Source: Novipirellula artificiosorum (GTDB lineage: Bacteria; Planctomycetota; Planctomycetia; Pirellulales; Pirellulaceae). From it: 64,000 nt of DNA. Shown here one piece after another: positions 26,944 through 35,413 of this stretch (position 1 is its first letter; the number at the start of each line of letters is the position of its first letter). Location of the stretch: positions 434,001 through 498,000 of the forward strand of contig NZ_SJPV01000004.1 of NCBI RefSeq assembly GCF_007860135.1. Direction: 5' to 3'. Made by a program: the position numbers and the translations under genes. The notes below the pieces were generated by a model. That model worked only from the letters and a program-made list of their open reading frames with translations, was not told the DNA's origin and ran no database searches.

Positions 26944-28206
26944 ATGCACACGCCAATTTCACGACGCACGGTACTGCGAGCATCCGGCGTAGCATTATCG
27001 TTGCCGCTGCTGGACGTGATGAATCCTGTCTTCGGGTTTGAACGTGCGGAACAGCCAAAACGCATGGTACTGATTTGCAATGCCCTCGGTTTGTATCCTC
27101 CGTCGCTGTTCCCGAAGACGCCCGGAAACGACTACGAAAGCACGGAGTACCTCGAACTGCTCAAGGAACACAGAAGTGACTTCACCCTGTTTTCCGGCCT
27201 GTCACATCCGGACCAGAATGGCAAGGAGCCGCACGATACTGAGATGACTTTCCTGACGGCGGCGATCAATCCCGGGCTGGGAGGTTTCAAGAATACGGTT
27301 TCTGTTGATCAGGTGGCAGCGATGCACCTGGGTCACACCACGAGGTTTCCGTCGATCACGCTAGGAAGCAACACGCGGGAAAGTCAGTCATACAACAGCA
27401 ATGGCGTGATGCTGCCAGCCGATAATCGCCCATCGCGGGTGTTTGCGAAGTTATTCCTGGCCGGAAGCCCGGAAGAACAGCGGCGACAAAGGCAGAGACT
27501 CGCGGACGGTCGCAGCATTCTAGATGCCGTTGGCGATCAAACTAAGACGCTCAATCAACGAGTGAGTGGCGGTGATCGGAAGCAATTGGATGAATACTTC
27601 GCCGCCATCCGCACTGCTGAGAAAGAACTGGCTGAATCCGAGGCGTGGCTGGATCGCCCAAAGCCTGAAGTGAAAGTCGAAGTTCCGAAGGACATTGTCG
27701 AATCATCCGAATTGCTCGGTCGCATTCGAGCGTTGATGAACCTGATTCCACTGATGCTGCAAACCGATTCAACGCGCGTGATCAGCCTGATGATTCAGGC
27801 TGATCACGGTGTTCCAAACATCCCCGGTGTCCAAGGGGAGCATCACCCGCTGTCCCATCACGGCCAGGATCCCAGCAAAATCGCCCAGTTAAAAATCATC
27901 GAATCCGGAATCCTCGCAGAATTCTCGGACTTGCTGACACAACTAGGACAACGATCGGAACACGGGGAACGACTCCTGGATGAAACGGCCGTGCTTTTCG
28001 GCAGCAATCTGGGCAATGCGAACGCTCACGATCCGACGAATCTTCCGATCATCCTCGCCGGTGGCGGCTACAAACACGGACGTTACGTCGCGCATGACAA
28101 AAAACGTAACACTCCGCTCTGCGATTTGTTTGTGACTCTACTGCAACGCATGGGTGTTGAGGCGGACAGCTTTGCAACGAGTAATGGTGCGTTGGCTATC
28201 ACATGA
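26944..28206 (+). CDS. DUF1552 Tat-exported protein
   Basis: The 420-residue protein starts with a twin-arginine signal (S-R-R-T-V-L-R-A at residues 6-13). DUF1552 covers the rest: G-L-Y-P-P-S-L-F-P near 40, F-S-G-L-S-H-P near 83, and a late F-G-S-N-L-G-N-A-N-A-H-D near 355. The domain is distantly related to DUF1501, and the gene pairs with the preceding DUF1592 gene, whose stop codon TAG overlaps its AGGAGG ribosome binding site. The substrate is unknown. A folded, cofactor-containing protein is exported by Tat, so a metal is plausible. Confidence 0.9.
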   Translation: MHTPISRRTVLRASGVALSLPLLDVMNPVFGFERAEQPKRMVLICNALGLYPPSLFPKTPGNDYESTEYLELLKEHRSDFTLFSGLSHPDQNGKEPHDTEMTFLTAAINPGLGGFKNTVSVDQVAAMHLGHTTRFPSITLGSNTRESQSYNSNGVMLPADNRPSRVFAKLFLAGSPEEQRRQRQRLADGRSILDAVGDQTKTLNQRVSGGDRKQLDEYFAAIRTAEKELAESEAWLDRPKPEVKVEVPKDIVESSELLGRIRALMNLIPLMLQTDSTRVISLMIQADHGVPNIPGVQGEHHPLSHHGQDPSKIAQLKIIESGILAEFSDLLTQLGQRSEHGERLLDETAVLFGSNLGNANAHDPTNLPIILAGGGYKHGRYVAHDKKRNTPLCDLFVTLLQRMGVEADSFATSNGALAIT

Positions 28207-28263
28207 CGAAAGTTGCAGAGACTTGCGACTCACCGACCGCACTCGAAATCAAACAAGCCCATG

Positions 28264-28280
28264 ACTCTTGACGAGTTGCA
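28264..28280. repeat. Possible degenerate half-copy of inverted repeat R1
   Basis: Between two genes the stretch contains ACTCTTGACGAGTTGCAC, which matches the mirror half of R1. A weak left half (CGAAAGTTGCAGAGACTTGCG) lies about 50 bases upstream. The match is poor, so it may be chance. Confidence 0.35.
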
Positions 28281-28298
28281 CTTCAACGAAATGAAACC

Positions 28299-29627
28299 AT
28301 GAAATCATTCTTCATATCGCTTTCGTTTTCCCTGCTATCCCTGTCGCATTCACTCTCCGTTGCTGGTTCCCCGGAAGAAAACTGGCACCAGTGGCGAGGC
28401 CCCGAAGCAACGGGCGTTTCGCGAACGGCGAATCCGCCAATCGAATGGAGCGAAGACAAGAATATCAAGTGGAAGGTTGCGATCGATGGACGAGGAACAT
28501 CGACGCCAATCATTTGGAATGACAAAGTCTTCTTATTGACGGCGATCGATACGGGCGTGAAGGATACGTCGATTCCCGATCCTAAGGATCAACCGAAGAC
28601 CAACTTCTTCGATATCAAACGCCCGAACACTGAACACGCATTCGTAGTTGTGTGCCTCGATCGCGAGAGCGGCAAGGAATTGTGGCGACGAACGGCAACA
28701 AAGAAGATCCCGCACGAAGGCGCACATAATGACAATGATTTTGCGTCGGCATCGCCCACGACGGACGGCCAACACCTGTACTGTTGGTTCGGATCGGCCG
28801 GTCTTTATTGCTATGACCTCGACGGCAACAAGCTCTGGCAGCGAGATCTGGGCGAAGCCAAAGTTGGTTCCAGTCTCGGTGAGGGCTGTTCCCCAGTTTT
28901 GCATGATGGCAAACTTGTGATTGTGCGTGATCACGCAGGCCAAAGCTCCATCGAAGTGCTAGACGGTAAGACGGGAGACACCCTCTGGCAACGCGAGCGA
29001 GATGAAGACAACGCCTGGGCAACACCGAGAGTGATCGAGCATAGCGGGAAGACACAAGTGATCACCGCGGCCTCGGGTGCTGTCCGCAGCTACGATCTCA
29101 ATTCAGGCGAGATTATCTGGCAATGCGGCGGACTGACCGGCAACGTTACCCCGTGTCCAGTCATCGATGGTGATTACGTGATTTGCATGAGCGGTTACCA
29201 GGGATACGCCGCGATGGCAATTCCCCTCACTGAAACAGGAGATATCACTGGTAGCGAAAAGATCCTCTGGAAGCGGGACCGCGGCACACCCTACATCCCA
29301 TCGCCACTTCTTTATGATGGCTTGCTCTTCTACAACCAATCGAACCAGTCGATTCTCACCTGCGTGGACTCCAAAACGGGTGAGACCGTTTTCGGCCCCG
29401 AGCGGATCGGTCAGCTTTCCAACATCTACGCATCGCCGGTTGGCGCCTCAGGACGCGTCTACATCACTGGTCGTAACGGAACGACGTTGGTGCTGGAGCG
29501 ATCCGCCGATTTCACAGTCCTCGCATCGAATCAACTTGACGATCGCTTCGACGCGTCGCCGGCCTTGGCCGATGGGCAATTGTTTCTCCGAGGTGCAAAA
29601 CATCTGTATTGCGTCGAGCGACTCTGA
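28299..29627 (+). CDS. PQQ-binding-like beta-propeller protein
   Basis: The 442-residue secreted protein has a signal peptide rich in S/L-F-S and the propeller start W-H-Q-W-R-G-P-E-A-T-G-V. It shows blades such as V-C-L-D-R-E-S-G-K-E-L-W-R, Y-D-L-D-G-N-K-L-W-Q and V-L-D-G-K-T-G-D-T-L-W-Q. It is the second intact member of this family in the window and closes the run of plus-strand genes. It may act as a scaffold or dehydrogenase-like protein with the adjacent heme and DUF1552 proteins. There is a gap of 92 bases upstream, so a separate promoter is possible. Confidence 0.88.
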   Translation: MKSFFISLSFSLLSLSHSLSVAGSPEENWHQWRGPEATGVSRTANPPIEWSEDKNIKWKVAIDGRGTSTPIIWNDKVFLLTAIDTGVKDTSIPDPKDQPKTNFFDIKRPNTEHAFVVVCLDRESGKELWRRTATKKIPHEGAHNDNDFASASPTTDGQHLYCWFGSAGLYCYDLDGNKLWQRDLGEAKVGSSLGEGCSPVLHDGKLVIVRDHAGQSSIEVLDGKTGDTLWQRERDEDNAWATPRVIEHSGKTQVITAASGAVRSYDLNSGEIIWQCGGLTGNVTPCPVIDGDYVICMSGYQGYAAMAIPLTETGDITGSEKILWKRDRGTPYIPSPLLYDGLLFYNQSNQSILTCVDSKTGETVFGPERIGQLSNIYASPVGASGRVYITGRNGTTLVLERSADFTVLASNQLDDRFDASPALADGQLFLRGAKHLYCVERL

Positions 29628-29721
29628 ACTGGTGCATCGAGCAATGAACGTTCTGACTTCACGAGCCCATGGCTTGCAATCGTGACCTGGAATTGACGTC
29701 GCCGGAATGAAGGGACCTTAC

Positions 29722-30879
29722 TCACTTTGAAAATGTCGTGTAAGTAGGATACGCCTTGTAAGGATCTGAATCCGCCGACACCTTCATCACCGTTCCCTCT
29801 GCCACATCATGCTGCATGATCGCTCCGTCCTTTGCGAAGAGCAGAAACCTGTTGTCGGTTGAGATTGAAACATACCAAGCCTGGGTGGACGGATCTAATT
29901 CATCGAAGACCACTTCGTCGGTAATGGAAGGCACAGAGGCATCAAACTTCGCATAGACCATCACTCCGCCTTTGTACATGTTGTGGCTTGAGTCGACCCA
30001 TTTCTGATAGGCGATCATCGTTTCGTCTCGGGATAGTGCGATCTTGTGAATGAACTTGTCGTCAGAGCGCTGGACCTTGACGTAGTTAGCTTTGCCACCA
30101 TCGGTCGGCGTGGCAAGAAAGCTCTGTCCACCGCGTTGAATAAAGACGCGTCCATCTGCCAAGTGTGGGTTGACCCAGCCCCAAGGGGCTATCCTGCGCT
30201 CCGCACCAGGCTGCCCATCAAAACTGTTCCAGTGAGGCCCGCGATTTTTCACATTCATTCGGTTAAAGCTAACCCGCTCCGACCCGTCACGTGTCCAGTA
30301 GGGTTCAGTGTTGAAGCTCTCTTCACCGGCGATGATTTCGTGGAGGCCGCTGCCGTCGGCATTCATTACACAAATGGAAGATAGCCAAGTATCGCAACAC
30401 GGCCCGCCGGCCGCATAGCGCCTGAAGAATGTGATCTTGCTGCCGTCAGGACTGAAATTGGGCTTGAAGTTCCACTGCGTGGTGTCGGTCAGGTAGGTGA
30501 TATCCGATGTCTTGGTCTCAGGATCATACACAGTCCGGGCGATTTGCCATCTGCCTTTCGCGTCCGCTGTCGTACAGACGTAGGTCACCTTCCCCGCAAG
30601 AGTAAGTACAACATTTGCAGTTCCGCCATTCGACTCGATGTTTCGCGAAATGGAGTCATAACCAACTTTGCTGAATGTAACCTCATCCGCTGAAGCCCCA
30701 TCGAATCGATAGCGCCCCTCCACGTCAGTCGTCACAGAAAGTCCGGCGTTTTTCAGTGTGACGGTTGCACCTTCGAGAGGAACGCCGTTGCTCCCATCCA
30801 TGACCAGACCCGAAAGGGTGGCTGAATGCGCCCAGGCACAGGTGGACAGCGCCATGAGCATTACGCTGCATCGGAACAT
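29722..30879 (-). CDS. Secreted protein with carboxypeptidase-regulatory and TolB-like propeller domains
   Basis: The 385-residue protein has a signal peptide. A carboxypeptidase-regulatory-like beta-sandwich at about 19-95 (L-S-G-L-V-M-D-G-S-N-G-V-P-L-E-G-A-T-V-T-L) comes next. The rest is a WD40-like/TolB propeller with motifs K-P-N-F-S-P-D-G-S-K-I-T-F and Y-W-T-R-D-G-S-E-R-V. It also carries C-C-D-T-W, a possible disulfide site. It converges with the plus-strand propeller gene, leaving 94 bases between stops. It is the last gene of the long minus-strand run from 47643, though 164 bases separate it from the gene upstream. Its partners and substrate are not evident. Confidence 0.82.
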   Translation of the reverse strand: MFRCSVMLMALSTCAWAHSATLSGLVMDGSNGVPLEGATVTLKNAGLSVTTDVEGRYRFDGASADEVTFSKVGYDSISRNIESNGGTANVVLTLAGKVTYVCTTADAKGRWQIARTVYDPETKTSDITYLTDTTQWNFKPNFSPDGSKITFFRRYAAGGPCCDTWLSSICVMNADGSGLHEIIAGEESFNTEPYWTRDGSERVSFNRMNVKNRGPHWNSFDGQPGAERRIAPWGWVNPHLADGRVFIQRGGQSFLATPTDGGKANYVKVQRSDDKFIHKIALSRDETMIAYQKWVDSSHNMYKGGVMVYAKFDASVPSITDEVVFDELDPSTQAWYVSISTDNRFLLFAKDGAIMQHDVAEGTVMKVSADSDPYKAYPTYTTFSK

Positions 30880-31043
30880 ATTTCGATACCTACCGGGATT
30901 GGATTCCGTGGCTCTTGCCGTGATACGATGAAAGTAGTCTAACGCCAGGAAGTCTCAGATTGTAAATCGCCAAGGCCTAGGCGAAAGTTTGCGTGTCGCC
31001 GGTCAATGTCGCGGGCGTTCGGACATCACTGTGTTCTCTGTAG

Positions 31044-32861
31044 TCATGATCCAGAAACAGCGGTGTCGCTGGTTCTGCAGTTGTGAGTTTCGAATGTCCA
31101 CAGCTTGCCCTCGTCGTTCGTCACGAGGATCCGGTAGAACCAGGTCGTGCCTGGCTTCAGACCTGTGATCGTGATGCGGTTTTTGCCGTCTTTCAACGAA
31201 GCGATCGAAACCTGCTTCGACCAGCTGCGATCTTCAGCCTGCGTGGATCTGCTGACTGCTGAGCCGCGTTCGGTCGCATGTAGCTCGCGTTTCGCAAAGG
31301 TGAGACAATCCTTCTCCCCATAATAGATGTCGGCTCGCGCGCTGGTGCCGGCACGCTTCATGACGATGTCCAGGTTAACGGTTGTGTCCGTCACTTCCAC
31401 AGCATCGACCTCACCAAACTCTGCGGGCAATCGCTGGAGCTGCTCGGTCGCTTCCGGGCTGAGATACTCTGGCAAAGGCATGGTCGTCTGTGCGACCGGC
31501 GGACTATTGAACGCGTAATACCGCATTCCGCCTGTTCGCATCACGAATTCACCGTCGCCGCTCAAAAACCAGGACTTGTTCAGCACACCCTTTCCTCTGC
31601 AAAGAAAACGATCCATCGGCTCCCAACGTCCGGACGACTCATCGCGGAACCAACCGAGGCGACGGACTTCCCGAGGCACATCACCGGTACGCTGAACGTT
31701 CGGCGGACCGGGGACTTCACAGAAGGAACCGGGTTGCAGGTGCCTGATGGGCTTGCCGCTGCCCCACTTGCGGCCAACGGCGTAGAGCTTCCACTGCTTC
31801 GTGGGATGGTCCCAAAAGTAGCCATAGTAGGTTTGATAGTCTCCGTCGTTCTCGACGCGCAACGCCTGCACGCAGACTACGGGCCTGTCGGGCATCGGCG
31901 TCCAGCCTCGGAGCTTCACTCCCGAACCCTCGTGCCCAAAGCCGCTGAATTCCGCGCTGGGCGAGCCCGCTGCTAGCAGGTGCGGCATCTGCTTCAGAGG
32001 AGGTGCTTCACCTCCCCGTCTGGCCGCCCACATCGAAAAGTTGAATCCGCCGACCGAGCGACCGCTGGCATCGAACGAAGTCCCGTAGTAACCAAACGGC
32101 GTTGTGATCGGTGAGTAACTGCTGGAATTCGACGTGCTCCGCGTGGCCATCACCCACATGCGGCTTTGGTCGATCTTCGTTGAGGCATACCCGCCATGTA
32201 CTGCCGCGGGTCGCCATCGTGCCCTCAGCAACTGTGAGTCCTCCACGGCAGGTCCATGCACGTCGACGCGATGGAGTTCGCCCACTCCTGTCTGTGAGTT
32301 GGCGATCGTCAGGGCCGCCATCTCGAATGTGTGCTCACCGGGTTCATCAACTTCAAACGCCAGATTCCACGGCTCTGGCTGGTTGGGGCGAGAGGCGACC
32401 GTCTTCACTTTTTGAGTGACACCACCAAATGAGACGCTCAGTTTAGATCCAGCCGCTTTCTCGACCACACTCAGATGCACGTTGAGTCGAACCTGCCCCG
32501 GCCTGGCCAGCCAAAGATGCCAACGAATCGTCCCGTCGGTCTTCTTCCAGTTCGACAAAATCGCGTAATTGGGAGCGATGAGCCCGTCGTCACCCGTCTT
32601 CGGCAGTGAAGACTCCCCGGATGCCCGACAAACGCCCGGCGTGAAGAAACCGTTGCTCGCCGTAAGGATGAGCTTGCCATTCTTCGCGGGTTGCCCGTTG
32701 ACGTAGTACTCTCGACCATCTTCATCGACACCACCTCGGACAAGCACTGGTGCTGTTTCCAACTGCCCAGCTCCGTCGGGAACCGACAGCGGCTCTTCCG
32801 CAGAGGCGTGAATCGCAGGCATGCATAGAACACAGCAGAGGAGTGGATAGATTCGAATCAT
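31044..32861 (-). CDS. DUF3472-containing secreted protein
   Basis: The 605-residue protein has a signal peptide, then an N-terminal beta-sandwich of the DUF5077/CBM-like type (about 100-215; I-R-W-H-L-W-L, V-D-E-P-G-E-H-T-F-E). A DUF3472 region at about 220-420 (G-F-N-F-S-M-W, F-S-G-F-G-H-E-G-S-G-V, Y-Y-G-Y-F-W-D-H-P) follows. A fibronectin-like domain near the end includes G-T-T-W-F-Y-R-I-L-V-T-N-D-E-G. The family has been seen in polysaccharide-related secreted proteins, but activity is unproven. GGGAG precedes the ATG. The stop is 164 bases from the next gene. Confidence 0.75.
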   Translation of the reverse strand: MIRIYPLLCCVLCMPAIHASAEEPLSVPDGAGQLETAPVLVRGGVDEDGREYYVNGQPAKNGKLILTASNGFFTPGVCRASGESSLPKTGDDGLIAPNYAILSNWKKTDGTIRWHLWLARPGQVRLNVHLSVVEKAAGSKLSVSFGGVTQKVKTVASRPNQPEPWNLAFEVDEPGEHTFEMAALTIANSQTGVGELHRVDVHGPAVEDSQLLRARWRPAAVHGGYASTKIDQSRMWVMATRSTSNSSSYSPITTPFGYYGTSFDASGRSVGGFNFSMWAARRGGEAPPLKQMPHLLAAGSPSAEFSGFGHEGSGVKLRGWTPMPDRPVVCVQALRVENDGDYQTYYGYFWDHPTKQWKLYAVGRKWGSGKPIRHLQPGSFCEVPGPPNVQRTGDVPREVRRLGWFRDESSGRWEPMDRFLCRGKGVLNKSWFLSGDGEFVMRTGGMRYYAFNSPPVAQTTMPLPEYLSPEATEQLQRLPAEFGEVDAVEVTDTTVNLDIVMKRAGTSARADIYYGEKDCLTFAKRELHATERGSAVSRSTQAEDRSWSKQVSIASLKDGKNRITITGLKPGTTWFYRILVTNDEGKLWTFETHNCRTSDTAVSGS

Positions 32862-33143
32862 GGTGTCTCCCGCTGGATAGGCAGGACGTTCTTTCTTGAC
32901 TTCGTCAACGTCAGGGATCTCCGGTCGTCAGGCTCGATGAGTGTCGCGTTTTGGACTTCGCACGAGGCCACAAAGTCACGATGAGTTCGGCCTTTGCTTT
33001 GTATCTTCGTACCTCTGTCAGTTCCTTTTGCTATGTCTTCACGCGCAAACCGCGAGCACATGAGCCGTTCGACACAGCCCCGATCAGAACAATAGACAAG
33101 GGACTCTTCCTTGTACCGCGATGGATTCTGATACATGCCATTG
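32862..33143. other. Intergenic stretch, no gene seen
   Basis: These 282 bases lie between two minus-strand genes (sulfatase and DUF3472). Open frames crossing it on either strand lack family patterns and ribosome binding sites, so it probably holds a promoter or a terminator. I find no R1 or R2 repeat here. Confidence 0.5.
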
Positions 33144-34577
33144 TCACCGCGCAGTCGTGTCTTCGCGATTGTCCTTGGAGGCAGCATCAGGATTCGGTTT
33201 CATTCGTTCCGCTCCCACAGCGACACGCCAGGCATCAAGTTCCTGCAAGAGCTCATTGCGTCGAGCTGGCTCTGATTGGGCGAGGTTGGTCGTTTCTCCA
33301 AGATCTTGGCCCAAGTTGTAGAGTTCGACCGTGGCAGGATCGAATGACTCGATCAGCTTCCAGTCTCCTTTGCGAATGACGCTCGAAGGATGGCTGGAGG
33401 GATGCTTGTTGTAGTGGGGGAAATGCCAAAACAGCGATTCGCGTGGAAGATCCTCCGTTGCACTGAGCAACGGCTTCAAGTTGACTCCATCCATGTGCTG
33501 GTTCGGATTCAGTTCGACTCCGGCGGCAGACAGACAAGTCGGATAGAGGTCGTTGCTGATGACCGCTTCGTGAATCACTCTGCCAGCGTGTGAAACACCC
33601 GGCCATTTGATGATCAAGGGAACGCGAATGCCGCCTTCGTAATAGGAACCTTTGTTGGCTCGCAGCGGCGCATTGCTTGTGGCTTTGTAGAAGCCACCGT
33701 TGTCGGAGGTGAAGATAATAACGGTGTTGTCGTCTTTCCCCGAAGCTCGCAGTGCATTCAACACTCGGCCGACGCTGTCATCGATACTCTCGACCATCGC
33801 CGCGTACACTGGTTTGCCCTGACGCTTCGCCTTGGGAACTCGCTCGTACTTCTTCGTGAGTTTCTCCGGTGCCTGGAGTGGTGAATGCACTCCATAGTGC
33901 GGGAAGTAAAGAAAGAACGGCTTCTCACCAGACTGCTCGATCAGTCCGACGGCTTCGTCCGTGAGCCGGTCGGTTAGGTACTCACCGGCCTGGCCATCGG
34001 GCAACACGTTCCATTTAGCTCGGTGCGGTGTTGTCGGAATCGACCAGTTGCCTTGATACGGAAAAAAGTACTGCCCGGGTGCGCCGTGGGCGTTGCCGGC
34101 GATGTTGATGTCGAATCCGTGATGCTCGGGAAGACAGAAAGGTTCGCTACCGAGATGCCATTTGCCGATGTGGATCGTCTGATAGCCAACGTCGCGTAGA
34201 GCCTCTGCCAACGTGAATTCTTCGACGGGCAGTCCGCGAATCTTACGCCCTTCGATCAGTCTTGCGTTCGGATCCCAACGTCCTGACGGCAACCAATCGG
34301 TCAACAGCAATCGGGCTGGATACTTGCCCGTGAGAATCGAGGCTCGTGTTGGGGAACAAACAGCGCACGCGGCATAAGCGTCGGTGAATCGAACGCCTTC
34401 GGCGGCCAGCTCGTCGATGTGGGGCGTCTTGTAGTAAGTGCTTCCCTGGCACCCCAGATCCATCCAACCGAGGTCATCGATCAGAAACAAAACGATGTTG
34501 TGATGCTCCGCGTCCGCCCGGGACGAAGTCGCCATGACGATCATTAGTGAAACAAATAGTAGAACGATTCGATTCAT
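33144..34577 (-). CDS. Type I sulfatase (arylsulfatase A/B-like)
   Basis: The 477-residue secreted sulfatase carries D34-D35, the formylglycine motif C74-S-P-T-R78 (alternative T at position four of the motif, common in the family), G-K-W-H-L-G-S and S-D-N-G-G-F. It has a signal peptide ending S-R-A-D-A. It is 23 bases after the aldolase gene, so it belongs to the GntR-linked minus-strand run. The AGGAATC ribosome binding site precedes the start. The substrate is not assignable from sequence alone; a sulfated sugar is expected. Confidence 0.93.
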   Translation of the reverse strand: MNRIVLLFVSLMIVMATSSRADAEHHNIVLFLIDDLGWMDLGCQGSTYYKTPHIDELAAEGVRFTDAYAACAVCSPTRASILTGKYPARLLLTDWLPSGRWDPNARLIEGRKIRGLPVEEFTLAEALRDVGYQTIHIGKWHLGSEPFCLPEHHGFDINIAGNAHGAPGQYFFPYQGNWSIPTTPHRAKWNVLPDGQAGEYLTDRLTDEAVGLIEQSGEKPFFLYFPHYGVHSPLQAPEKLTKKYERVPKAKRQGKPVYAAMVESIDDSVGRVLNALRASGKDDNTVIIFTSDNGGFYKATSNAPLRANKGSYYEGGIRVPLIIKWPGVSHAGRVIHEAVISNDLYPTCLSAAGVELNPNQHMDGVNLKPLLSATEDLPRESLFWHFPHYNKHPSSHPSSVIRKGDWKLIESFDPATVELYNLGQDLGETTNLAQSEPARRNELLQELDAWRVAVGAERMKPNPDAASKDNREDTTAR

Positions 34578-34600
34578 CGCGATGATTCCTGCAGCATCTA

Positions 34601-35413
34601 TTAGATAACGGGAGCGGAGATTGCAGTGTCTTCTCTTGTAAGCCCGGCTGCCGTTTTGATGGCAGCCAACTCTAATTGCAAGTGTTTTTGAAAGAGGCTG
34701 ATGTCCGCACTGTGGATCAGCATGTTCGCCCCGAGTTTCAGCAGACGATTCTGCTGCTGCACTTCACCCCAGAAGTGAATGCCCGCACCCACGCTGGCCT
34801 TGCGCGCCTTGTTGAAGATCGTTTCACACGCGTTAAGAAAGTCCGGGTGGTCGTACTGCTCAGGAATGCCGAGGCTGCAGGAGAGATCGTGAGGCCCGAT
34901 CAACACTCCGTCGAGATCGGGAACTTGCAGAATGCCATCGAGAGCTTCGATTGCTGGCGTGCTTTCGATATTGACGATCAGAAGTCGCTTCGATGCACGC
35001 TCGCGTATGTAGTGTTCCAGCTCTGGACCGACGGTTTCGCCTGCCAGCATTGCCTGCTGCATTTGGCCTCTGATGGGCCGCAATTTAACGGCACCTCGCA
35101 GTGCCTCGACTTGCTGAACGGATTCGACGTATGGCGAGATGATTCCCGCGGCACCACCGTCAAGCACCATCGTGGCGGTATGTGGATCCGGTGACGGAAT
35201 TCGGACGATCGGCGGAATGCCGAGCGCGTTGTAGGTCTGGCACATCCAGCTCAATTGAGCTCGATCCAGAGCGATGTGCTCGGTGTCGATAAACACGAAG
35301 TCCAGGCCGCATTTCGCGACAACTTCAGGCCAGCGTGGTGATGGCGACACAATCAGCGTGCCAAAGACCTTCCGTCCCTCATGCAGACATTCTCGCAACT
35401 CGGAGGGCGTCAT
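34601..35413 (-). CDS. HpcH/HpaI-type class II aldolase
   Basis: The 270-residue cytoplasmic protein matches the HpcH/HpaI aldolase/citrate lyase family. These cleave 2-keto-3-deoxy acids to pyruvate (or tartronate semialdehyde) and an aldehyde. The conserved elements are visible: the acidic/histidine pair E45-H46 in F-I-D-T-E-H, R71, E150 in V-N-I-E-S-T-P-A, and D176 in G-P-H-D-L-S. E150 and D176 usually bind the metal. It has no signal peptide, so it probably processes sugar acids after uptake by the symporter encoded at 48661. Its ATG overlaps the stop of the upstream BNR gene in ATGA. Confidence 0.93.
   Translation of the reverse strand: MTPSELRECLHEGRKVFGTLIVSPSPRWPEVVAKCGLDFVFIDTEHIALDRAQLSWMCQTYNALGIPPIVRIPSPDPHTATMVLDGGAAGIISPYVESVQQVEALRGAVKLRPIRGQMQQAMLAGETVGPELEHYIRERASKRLLIVNIESTPAIEALDGILQVPDLDGVLIGPHDLSCSLGIPEQYDHPDFLNACETIFNKARKASVGAGIHFWGEVQQQNRLLKLGANMLIHSADISLFQKHLQLELAAIKTAAGLTREDTAISAPVI

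Noticed and set aside
25898..27058. Minus-strand open frame of 386 codons
   Set aside because: It crosses two real plus-strand genes and has no recognisable domain.
32951..33379. Plus-strand open frame of 142 codons
   Set aside because: It covers an intergenic stretch and the 3' end of a minus-strand sulfatase, with no coding signs of its own.
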